In this document: positions 36,543 to 43,557 of the stretch, piece by piece
Layout: each line of letters begins with the position of its first letter
Position numbering within the stretch: the stretch's first letter is position 1
Source of the DNA: Hyphomonas pacifica
GTDB taxonomy: Bacteria; Pseudomonadota; Alphaproteobacteria; Caulobacterales; Hyphomonadaceae
Reading direction: 5' to 3'
Assembly (NCBI RefSeq): GCF_000682675.1
Contig: NZ_AWFA01000003.1
Coordinates: forward strand, 35,295-99,294
Length of the DNA stretch: 64,000 bases
Program-made: the position numbers and the translations under genes
The notes under the pieces: generated by a model
What the model was told of the DNA's origin: nothing
The model's input: only the letters and a program-made list of their open reading frames with translations
Database searches by the model: none

Positions 36543-36935
36543 GGGGCCCTCCCGTTCAGCCAAAGGGGTTGACCTGCAGGATGCACCGTCCTGGTTAGGG
36601 ATCATCTGAGATGGCTTTTCGAATCTTCCAGGACGCAGTTATCTTGCGTTAACGGAATCCCTTCCTACTCCCCTCAGGCGGGTGTGCTGCCGACTGCGTT
36701 TTGATGCAGTTTTGCACAGCTTCTCAAAGGCCAATACTGGCGGGCAATCGGGGTGTGTGTTAGGTATTTGTTAACGGGAATTCCACGCCATTTTTGACGT
36801 TTTTGAGACTTGGCCCGTTGACCGGTTATTAACCTTCAGACACTATATCTAGTGTCAGGAACGGGGTTGAAGGCCATATCTGGCTTTCTGGGGCTCCCGG
36901 GCCTATATTTTCAAGGAATTTGGAGGGCTGCTCTC
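36543..36935. other. Intergenic region upstream of nrdA
   Basis: A 393-bp stretch with no gene. The last 120 bp hold the nrdA promoter and NrdR box. The rest contains two similar TTAACGG(G)AAT-type patches, at about 36650 and 36773, of unknown meaning; their spacing does not match a CtrA site. Confidence 0.6.
36818..36855 (+). promoter_or_regulatory. nrdA promoter with NrdR box
   Basis: TTGACC (36818-36823) and ACTATA (36842-36847) with an 18-bp spacer. Over the -10 lies ACACTATATCTAGTGT (36840-36855), a close match to the known NrdR box ACACTATATATAGTGT. Repression by NrdR when dATP or ATP is bound would control reductase supply. Confidence 0.85.
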
Positions 36936-38804
36936 ATGTCTGCAACCGAGGCTAAATCTGTGTCTAAAGCCGCGCCGCGCAAAGGCAAACCCAAGGCGGG
37001 TAGTGAGACTCTGCTTCGCGTTGTGGAAGGCGCCCCGATTCAGCTGGATCCCTCTCGCGATTCCCTTTTGACGGAGTTCGGCAAGAAAACGCTTCAGGAC
37101 CGTTATCTGCTGCCCGGCGAGTCCTATCAGGACATGTTTGCGCGCGTTTCGCTGGCCTTTGCCGACGACAATGAACACGCTCAACGCCTGTACGACTATA
37201 TGTCGAAGCTGTGGTTCATGCCGGCGACGCCTGTTCTGTCGAATGGCGGCGCGGCGCGCGGCCTGCCGATTTCCTGCTTCCTCAATCAGGTTGGGGACTC
37301 GCTGGACGATATCGTCGAGACCTGGACCGAGAATGTCTGGCTCGCTTCCAATGGCGGCGGCATCGGCACCTATTGGGGCAATGTCCGATCCATTGGTGAG
37401 AAGGTCGGCCAGAACGGCCAGACGTCCGGCATCATTCCGTTCATCCGCGTGATGGACTCCCTGACGCTGGCCATCTCGCAGGGGTCTCTGCGCCGCGGCT
37501 CGGCTGCGTGCTACATTGATGTGCACCACCCGGAAATCGAAGAGTTTCTCGAAATCCGTAAGGCGTCCGGTGACTTCAACCGGAAATCTCTGAACCTGCA
37601 CCACGGCATCAACATCACCGACGACTTCATGGAAGCGGTGAAAAATGATGAGGATTACGGCCTCATCAGCCCGAAGAGCGGCGAAGTCATCCGCACGATC
37701 AATGCCCGCAAGCTGTGGCAAAAGATTCTGGAGCTGCGCATGCAGACAGGCGAGCCCTATCTGTTGTTCACCGATACGGTGAACAACGCCATGCCTGCGC
37801 ACCAGCGCAAGCTGGGCCTGAAGGTCACGCAATCCAATCTCTGCTCTGAAATCACGCTGCCGACCGGCATCGATCATGTCGGCCAGGACCGTACGGCTGT
37901 GTGCTGCCTGTCTTCGGTCAATGCCGAGAAGTATCTGGAATGGTCCAAGGACGAGACCTTCCTGGAGGACATCTTCCGCTTCCTCGACAATGTTCTGGAA
38001 GACTTTATCGAGCGCGCGCCGCCGGAAATGGCTCGCGCCGTCTATTCCGCTAAGCGCGAACGCTCGGTTGGTCTCGGCCTGATGGGCTTCCACTCCTTCC
38101 TGCAGACCATGAACGTGCCGATGGAAAGCGCGATGTCGAAGGTGTGGAACGAGAAGATGTTCAAGCACATTCGTCAGGGCGCCGATGCAGCGTCGGTCAA
38201 GCTCGCCAAGGAGCGTGGGCCCTGTGAAGACGCACGTGATGTCGGCATGATGGCCCGCTTCAGCCACAAAATGGCTGTGGCCCCGACAGCCTCCATCTCC
38301 ATCATCTGCGGCGGCACCTCTGCCGGCATCGAGCCGATCCCGGCCAACGTCTATACTCACAAAACCCTGTCCGGCTCCTTCACCGTGAAGAACCAGCAGC
38401 TGGAAAAGCTTCTGGAGAGCAAGGGCAAGAATACGGACGAGGTCTGGGTCTCGATCCTGGAGCATGAAGGGTCTGTCCAGCATCTGGATTGCCTGGACGA
38501 GCATGAAAAGTCTGTCTTCAAAACGGCCTTCGAGATTGACCAGCGCTGGATCATCGAACTGGCAGCAGACCGCACCCCCTATATCTGCCAGTCGCAGTCC
38601 CTGAACCTGTTCCTGCCGGGCGACATCGCCAAGTGGGACCTGCACATGCTACACTGGACGGCATGGGAAAAGGGCCTGAAGTCGCTCTATTACTGCCGCT
38701 CCAAATCGGTTCAGCGCGCGGCTTTTGCGGGCTCCGAGAAGGCTGAGATCAACCATATGGAAACCCCAAACACCGATTATGATGAGTGCCTTGCCTGCCA
38801 ATAG
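36936..38804 (+). CDS. nrdA: Ribonucleoside-diphosphate reductase, large subunit
   Basis: Class I ribonucleotide reductase alpha subunit (622 residues), reducing NDPs to dNDPs. Active-site features include Cys in ISCFLNQVGDS, the NLCSEI motif with catalytic Cys and Glu, and CCLSSVN. A C-terminal CLAC pair provides the redox shuttle. There is no N-terminal ATP-cone, so overall activity control by dATP at that site is missing. TGGAGGG precedes the ATG. The small subunit is 8 kb downstream rather than adjacent; both have an NrdR box. Confidence 0.96.
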   Translation: MSATEAKSVSKAAPRKGKPKAGSETLLRVVEGAPIQLDPSRDSLLTEFGKKTLQDRYLLPGESYQDMFARVSLAFADDNEHAQRLYDYMSKLWFMPATPVLSNGGAARGLPISCFLNQVGDSLDDIVETWTENVWLASNGGGIGTYWGNVRSIGEKVGQNGQTSGIIPFIRVMDSLTLAISQGSLRRGSAACYIDVHHPEIEEFLEIRKASGDFNRKSLNLHHGINITDDFMEAVKNDEDYGLISPKSGEVIRTINARKLWQKILELRMQTGEPYLLFTDTVNNAMPAHQRKLGLKVTQSNLCSEITLPTGIDHVGQDRTAVCCLSSVNAEKYLEWSKDETFLEDIFRFLDNVLEDFIERAPPEMARAVYSAKRERSVGLGLMGFHSFLQTMNVPMESAMSKVWNEKMFKHIRQGADAASVKLAKERGPCEDARDVGMMARFSHKMAVAPTASISIICGGTSAGIEPIPANVYTHKTLSGSFTVKNQQLEKLLESKGKNTDEVWVSILEHEGSVQHLDCLDEHEKSVFKTAFEIDQRWIIELAADRTPYICQSQSLNLFLPGDIAKWDLHMLHWTAWEKGLKSLYYCRSKSVQRAAFAGSEKAEINHMETPNTDYDECLACQ

Positions 38805-38827
38805 GCGGCCGGTTCTCTGACACAGAC

Positions 38828-38863
38828 AAAAAAGCCCCCATCACTCAGGCGATGGGGGCTTTC
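38828..38863. terminator. Bidirectional terminator after nrdA
   Basis: AGCCCCCATC (38833-38842) pairs perfectly with GATGGGGGCT (38851-38860) around an 8-nt loop. It is flanked by AAAAAA on the left and TTTCTTCT on the right, so it can end nrdA and the convergent DUF4168 gene. Confidence 0.92.
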
Positions 38864-38891
38864 TTCTGGGAGGAAAGGAGGGGAGAGGGGG

Positions 38892-39269
38892 CTAGCCTTC
38901 CATTTCCGCAATGATCTTGTTGGTAAGGGCCGGATCAGCCTGCGCCATCTGGACAATTTCTGTGTAGCGATTTGTCGTCAGGCCTTCCTGCGTGATCGCG
39001 CTTTCAATCTTCTGCTGATAACTGGTCTGGATCTCGCTGGCCTTGGAGGCATCTGGAGCGGATTCGAGTTCGGAACTCATCTTGGTGATGATCGTGTTCA
39101 CCTGTTTGTTGGCGGCAGCGAACTTCGTGATCTCTGCCTCTGTGACGGGCTCAGCCTGAGTTTGTGCAGCCGGGGCCTGTGGGGCTTGCGCGAAGGCGGC
39201 TCCACTGGTCATCAGGGCGATGGCTGCCACGGCAGCGCCTGTGCGGGTGAGGGTGGTCTTGAGGGCCAT
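38892..39269 (-). CDS. DUF4168 exported protein
   Basis: A 125-residue secreted protein with a signal peptide (cleavage after AFA, about residue 26), a short Pro/Ala/Gln linker and a helical DUF4168 domain (ITKFAAANKQVNTIITKM to LTNKIIAEMEG). Function unknown; members are common in cyanobacteria and Alphaproteobacteria. It is monocistronic, sharing a bidirectional terminator with nrdA. Confidence 0.85.
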   Translation of the reverse strand: MALKTTLTRTGAAVAAIALMTSGAAFAQAPQAPAAQTQAEPVTEAEITKFAAANKQVNTIITKMSSELESAPDASKASEIQTSYQQKIESAITQEGLTTNRYTEIVQMAQADPALTNKIIAEMEG

Positions 39270-39856
39270 TCAGGTCTCCTTTTTAGGTTGCCTTAGCAGA
39301 GGCAAACATGTGCCGACGCATAGGGCAACCGCCGGGGGAACGGAATTAACGCCTTGTAATTTAACAATAATTCGTGAAATTCGCGTAATGTTCAGGACAA
39401 GGAGCATAATACGTTGCATTTGCGGGAAAAATCAGTGTGCCCCGCATACCACTTCAGCAGCCGGTCCGTTCCGCTCCAGTGAGATAAAAAATCCAGTTCG
39501 GTCCAGGCGTGAGAAAGAGATTCCATTTTTCATTGCCGTGCTCTATCTTGGAAGTAGGGAAAGTTTTTTCTAAACTGGATGTGCTGGAGAAGAGAGATTA
39601 AGGAGTCCCGCGTCTGCGGTTATGTGAGTTCTCCTATATTTTTCAATAGGTTAAATTCTCGATGATCGGGTTGTTTAAGAAATTGCGGCGAAAAAGCGTC
39701 GAAATTCCGGGTTCTGGAACAAAATCTACACAGGCGAGTTAGAATGGCGGAATTAATCTTTTTCAGGCGAATTGGCGTTTTGGGGGCATGCCCTCTTTAT
39801 GCTAAGTTAAAGAACGTAAGGCCTAATTCCAGAATGATCGCATTCTGGTACATGGC
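39270..39856. other. AT-rich intergenic region
   Basis: A 587-bp gap, the longest in the window, noticeably richer in A and T than its flanks. No open frame has convincing codon use. It presumably holds the promoters of the DUF4168 gene and of the downstream lipoprotein/LpxR pair. A 20-bp hairpin (39829-39848) lies just before the next gene. Confidence 0.6.
39829..39848. promoter_or_regulatory. Inverted repeat before the LpxR-like pair
   Basis: CCAGAATG and CATTCTGG are perfect 8-bp arms around ATCG. It ends 8 bp before the ATG of the next gene and could be an operator or a leader hairpin covering the initiation region. Confidence 0.5.
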
Positions 39857-40726
39857 ATGAGAGGTGTTAGAGCAATGGTGTTCGCAATCACAACTGCTGT
39901 CATTACGATGGGCTGTCAGGGCTGCGCTTCCGTTTCTCCCCATGAGCAAGTGCGCTCAGAACCTACCGTTCCGCCATCCCTCGGCGTTCAGATGGCTGCT
40001 CCCTCCGCGTTCGGTACGGGTGTGCTTCAGGCGCCGAGCGCCGAACCGTCTGTCCATGTCTTTAACAGTACTTCTACGCGCTTCAGCGGCGTGCCACTTG
40101 ATACAAGCAGCGCCACTGTGGCCAGCCTGCTGGTGGACCAGCCCGCTGATTACAACGTTCCTGCTCCGCAACTCTCCATTCCGGACAATACGCGCCTCGA
40201 CTGGACTGGCAGCTCGGCCCTTGTCGCGATCGCTGCCGAGCGTGGGCGCGCAGGCCTTTTACGGCCGCGTGCGGTTGAAAAGAACATTGCCGCAGAGATC
40301 GCCATTTCTGCGCCCAAGGAAGTCACTGGCCTGACCTTCGACGTCGGAGTCGCCCCGCGCATCGCGGTTCGGGAAGAAGGAGAAATCCTCACTCGCCGCG
40401 TCGGCGGTGAAGTCCGTATCGGTCAGAACTTTGATCTCATTTCCAAGGGCGGTGGGCAGCCCAAGGGCTGGTACATCTTCGCGGGTGCCGATGGTGAAGC
40501 GCTGGTATGGGACGCCGACGAAAGTGGCTTTCGTCCAAGCCTTGGTGATATGGCTCTGACGGATCAGGTCACCGTTGGTGACCTTCAGGCCGGTTTTGCT
40601 GTCCAGCGCGCAGGCGGAGAGCTTTCACTCAGCTATATTCGTCGCGAAATGAAATATTCTGATCGCAATATCAGCATCAGTGAAACTGAAGATTTCGCAG
40701 GTGTTAGTTTCACCATGCGCCGGTGA
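39857..40726 (+). CDS. Lipoprotein with partial LpxR-like barrel
   Basis: A 289-residue predicted lipoprotein: a basic start MRGVR, a hydrophobic core and a lipobox ITMGC (cysteine near residue 20). The N-terminal half has no recognisable domain. The C-terminal half resembles the end of the next gene's product: VGDLQAGFAVQRAGGELSLSY here against VGDLQAGLAVHYRDVQVAFTW there, and GWYIFAGADGEA against GSYFFIGVDGRA. It therefore seems to share part of a barrel fold. GTGA overlap couples it to that gene. Confidence 0.62.
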   Translation: MRGVRAMVFAITTAVITMGCQGCASVSPHEQVRSEPTVPPSLGVQMAAPSAFGTGVLQAPSAEPSVHVFNSTSTRFSGVPLDTSSATVASLLVDQPADYNVPAPQLSIPDNTRLDWTGSSALVAIAAERGRAGLLRPRAVEKNIAAEIAISAPKEVTGLTFDVGVAPRIAVREEGEILTRRVGGEVRIGQNFDLISKGGGQPKGWYIFAGADGEALVWDADESGFRPSLGDMALTDQVTVGDLQAGFAVQRAGGELSLSYIRREMKYSDRNISISETEDFAGVSFTMRR

Positions 40727-41781
40727 GTGGTATTTACCTGCTGATGCAGGCTCGATTCTTTCTTCTGGCCGCGATGATCGCGGCCTTTTTTAATGCGCCG
40801 GAGGCTTTGGCCCAGGACGCAAATGAACAGCCTGTGGTTCGCAGGGAGCCAAGCATATGGTCATTGACCTCCGAGAACGACATGTTTGGCTCCGGAACGG
40901 ATCGCAACTACTCCAATGGTGTCCGTATTGAGCATGTCTCTGCAGCTGACAGGGTGCATCCTGGCCTGAAATGGATGGCTGCGCGCTTGCCATGGGTGGA
41001 CGTGGAGCGCACCAAGTTGCGCCAGGGGTTTGGCCTGTCCCACGCGATCTTTACGCCGGAAGACATTACCCTCAGCATGCCGAACCCCCAGGACCGGCCC
41101 TATGCGGGCTGGCTGTCCTTCTCATCCACCATCGCGGCAACGGATGTCGATAAAGCCCTGCAGGATACGCTGCAGGTAAATCTTGGGATTGTCGGGCCGT
41201 CTGCGGGCGGGGAGTTCGTGCAGAATAACTGGCACGGCATGCTCGGTATTCCCGGCGCGCAGGGGTGGGACCATCAGCTGAAGGACGAGCCGGGTGTCGA
41301 AATCATTGCCCAGCGTCTACAGCGATTGGAAAAAGTTTACCTTCCTTTCGGCTTGGAAGCGGATTTTGCCGGTCATGCCGGTTTTGCGCTCGGCAATGTG
41401 CGCACTTATGCGAACACAGGCATGACGGCGCGGATTGGCTGGGATTTGGATTCCGGTTTCGGTCCGCCGCGCATTCGCCCCGCACTGGCCGGGGCGGGGG
41501 AGTTCATTCCAGGAACCAGGGAAGCCCCCTGGGGCAGCTATTTCTTTATCGGTGTTGATGGCCGGGCCATTGCGCGCGACATGTTTCTGGATGGCAATCT
41601 CTGGCGGGACTCTGCCCGCGTTGAAGATCGCCGGTCACTTGTGGGAGACCTCCAGGCTGGGCTTGCCGTTCATTATCGTGATGTACAAGTCGCCTTCACT
41701 TGGGTGAGCCGGACAGAACAATTTGCCTATCAGGACGGCCCCCAGCAATTTGGCGCCCTCTCCCTCAGCATCGCGCACTGA
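40723..41781 (+). CDS. LpxR family (DUF2219) outer-membrane protein
   Basis: A 352-residue outer-membrane barrel of the LpxR/DUF2219 family; LpxR removes the 3'-acyloxyacyl group of lipid A. After a signal peptide ending at ALAQ, the family opening WSLTSENDMFGSGTDRNYSNGVRIEH is present; the Asn and Asp residues there belong to the calcium/active-site set. Whether it acts on lipid A is not proven. It starts at GTG within a GTGA overlap with the upstream lipoprotein gene, so the two are likely made together. Confidence 0.85.
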   Translation: MSGIYLLMQARFFLLAAMIAAFFNAPEALAQDANEQPVVRREPSIWSLTSENDMFGSGTDRNYSNGVRIEHVSAADRVHPGLKWMAARLPWVDVERTKLRQGFGLSHAIFTPEDITLSMPNPQDRPYAGWLSFSSTIAATDVDKALQDTLQVNLGIVGPSAGGEFVQNNWHGMLGIPGAQGWDHQLKDEPGVEIIAQRLQRLEKVYLPFGLEADFAGHAGFALGNVRTYANTGMTARIGWDLDSGFGPPRIRPALAGAGEFIPGTREAPWGSYFFIGVDGRAIARDMFLDGNLWRDSARVEDRRSLVGDLQAGLAVHYRDVQVAFTWVSRTEQFAYQDGPQQFGALSLSIAH

Positions 41782-41783
41782 TT

Positions 41784-43037
41784 TTATCTTTTAGAAGCTT
41801 GAGCCAGCAACCAGTCCCGTGTGGCCGTGTTGCGGGTGAGGTTTGCGGCGTGTCGAAAATTCTCGCATGCCTCATCCCTATCCCCTGCCGTTTTCATGGC
41901 ATGTCCGCGCACAGCCCAGAACGGGGCGTGCTGGGAGATCCGTTTATGGGGCATTTCGTTCAGCAGATCAGTCGCCTCATCGACCTTGCCAAGCTGCAGC
42001 AGGGTGGCAGCATATCCTATCCGTGCACCCATAGAGTCTGTGAAGGCTTGCAGTGTCTCATATAGCTTGCAGATCATGCTCCAGTCTGTCCGTCCGGTCT
42101 GTCTGCGGGCAGCATGCACGGCCTGTATCGCGGCCTCCAACTGGAAGCGGCCGGGCACCTGCATCTTCCCCGCCTCGGTTAGCAGGGCTGTCGCTTCGGC
42201 AATGCGGGGCTCGTCCCACAGGGCCGTGTCCTGATCGGTTAGCGGGATGTAGCGTTCCGCACTGTCCTGCCGAGCCTTGCGACGGCTTTCGCAATACAGG
42301 ATCAGCGCCAGCAGGCCCTTCGCCTCGGCATTGTCCGGCACCTGACGAATCAGACAGCGCATCAGCCATTCGGCCTCTGTTGCAAGGCCGGTCTCAGGAT
42401 CTGCCCCGCCAGCAATGTTTTCCCAGCCACTCGTATAGGCAGCATAGATCGCACGCAGGACCGCCGCGATACGCTCCTGGCGGATATGGTCTGGTGGTAT
42501 CGCGAAAGGGATACGTCCCTTTGCCAGAAGGCGTTTCGCCCGGGTGAGCCGCTGGCCAACTGCTGCCGGGCTTTCCAGCGTGGCGGCTGCGATATCTTCC
42601 GCCGTGAAGCCGAGCACGGTCTGCAGCATCAGGGCGGTGTGCGCGGGGGCCGGGATGGCCGGGTGGGCGCAGAGGAACATCAGCTCCAGCCTTCGGTCCC
42701 GGTTCAAGGGGCCGTCTCTTTCGGAGGGCGCGATGTCGGCAGTCATCATCAAGGGCCGTGCGGCGCGGGCATGGCGCGCGGCGGTGTCGGCCCTGCGGGC
42801 GGCGTCGACCGCTTTGCGCGCCGCAGCCTTCATCAGCCAGGCCTCGGGATTCTCCGGCACGCCGCGCTCCGGCCAGGTGGTGAGCGCGCTGGCAAAAGCG
42901 TCCGCTAGCACGTCTTCTGCAAGCGTGACGTCAGAGTATTGCGCCGTCAGCTGCGCCATGAGTTTGCCATAGCAGGTTCGCGCAGCCCATTCCGCAGCTG
43001 CGCGTGCGTCGGTTTCGGACGGCTCAGGCGTTGCCAT
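41784..43037 (-). CDS. ECF42-type RNA polymerase sigma factor
   Basis: A 417-residue ECF sigma factor with a long C-terminal extension, typical of group ECF42. Region 2 is seen in SDVTLAEDVLADAFASALTTWPERGVPENPEAWLMKAAARKAVD and region 4 around VLGFTAEDIAAATLESPAAVGQRLTRAKRLL. The last roughly 200 residues are helical, TPR-like, and end in a conserved motif area (LTRNTATRDWLLAQ). ECF42 genes are almost always next to DGPF/YCII genes, as here, with a 14-bp overlap. No anti-sigma gene is present, so activity may be set by the C-terminal domain. Confidence 0.9.
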   Translation of the reverse strand: MATPEPSETDARAAAEWAARTCYGKLMAQLTAQYSDVTLAEDVLADAFASALTTWPERGVPENPEAWLMKAAARKAVDAARRADTAARHARAARPLMMTADIAPSERDGPLNRDRRLELMFLCAHPAIPAPAHTALMLQTVLGFTAEDIAAATLESPAAVGQRLTRAKRLLAKGRIPFAIPPDHIRQERIAAVLRAIYAAYTSGWENIAGGADPETGLATEAEWLMRCLIRQVPDNAEAKGLLALILYCESRRKARQDSAERYIPLTDQDTALWDEPRIAEATALLTEAGKMQVPGRFQLEAAIQAVHAARRQTGRTDWSMICKLYETLQAFTDSMGARIGYAATLLQLGKVDEATDLLNEMPHKRISQHAPFWAVRGHAMKTAGDRDEACENFRHAANLTRNTATRDWLLAQASKR

Positions 43038-43374
43038 AATCAGGCACGGGCCGGATCTCGATCGTGCCACCGCTCTTATGTACCGGGCATTTCCGTGCCC
43101 AAGCCTCTGCCTCGGCCATGGACCCGGCATTGATGACATATACGCCGCCCATCTGTTCCTTGGTGTCGGCGAAGGGGCCATCCTCAATGTCGCCTTTGGC
43201 TTTCAGGCAACGCGCTGTTTCAGCGGGCTCCAGCGCCACGCCGGTGACATAGGCGCCGGCTGCCTGCAACTCCTCGGAAAAGGCCATGTGCTCCTGCACG
43301 ATCGCCATCTGCTCGTCTTCGGACAGGGAAAAGAAAGTTGATTCATCTTCGAACAGGAAAAGGGCATATTGCAT
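43024..43374 (-). CDS. DGPF/YCII-domain protein, ECF42 partner
   Basis: A 116-residue ferredoxin-like-fold protein of the YCII family. The name-giving motif is EDGPFADTKEQMGGVYVI; MQYALFLFEDES opens the fold and RKCPVHKSGGTIEIRPV closes it. Such proteins are the usual targets and neighbours of ECF42 sigma factors; their biochemical function is not known. It is first in the operon, followed by the sigma factor gene with overlap. The ATG at 43374 is used; one at METAV (43389) is an alternative. Confidence 0.9.
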   Translation of the reverse strand: MQYALFLFEDESTFFSLSEDEQMAIVQEHMAFSEELQAAGAYVTGVALEPAETARCLKAKGDIEDGPFADTKEQMGGVYVINAGSMAEAEAWARKCPVHKSGGTIEIRPVPDYGNA

Positions 43375-43433
43375 TACTGCAGTCTCCATAAGAGTGAACT
43401 TTGGCACGGGTGCATCCGGTGTCATAGTCTGAA

Positions 43434-43460
43434 GACGTGTGACCTCTCCCGAATTCGACA
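43434..43460 (-). promoter_or_regulatory. Candidate ECF42-dependent promoter
   Basis: On the minus strand TGTCGA (43455-43460) is followed after 17 bp by CGTC (43434-43437), about 60 bp before the DGPF start codon. This fits the ECF42 promoter elements reported in Streptomyces (TGTCGA and CGA/TC), as I recall them, and would make the operon self-activating. Confidence 0.7.
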
Positions 43461-43497
43461 TTTGCCTCTGTATAAAGTTGCAACTCTTGCATCGTTT

Positions 43498-43513
43498 TGT
43501 GCGCGCGCGCACA
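43498..43513. repeat. Alternating purine-pyrimidine palindrome
   Basis: TGTGCGCGCGCGCACA, a perfect 16-bp palindrome of strictly alternating bases in the divergent gap between the DGPF gene and the alkyl sulfatase gene, 45 bp before the latter. Confidence 0.6.
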
Positions 43514-43557
43514 GTGCGGCCCAAAGTGGCAGATAACGTGCCATATGGGAGGAAATC

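Noticed and set aside
36903..38645. A 580-residue minus-strand frame opposite nrdA
   Set aside because: It mirrors the codons of nrdA, has no start signal and no recognisable domain.
39220..39573. A 117-residue plus-strand frame in the long gap before the LpxR-like pair
   Set aside because: It begins inside the DUF4168 gene, lacks a ribosome-binding site and has codon use unlike neighbours.
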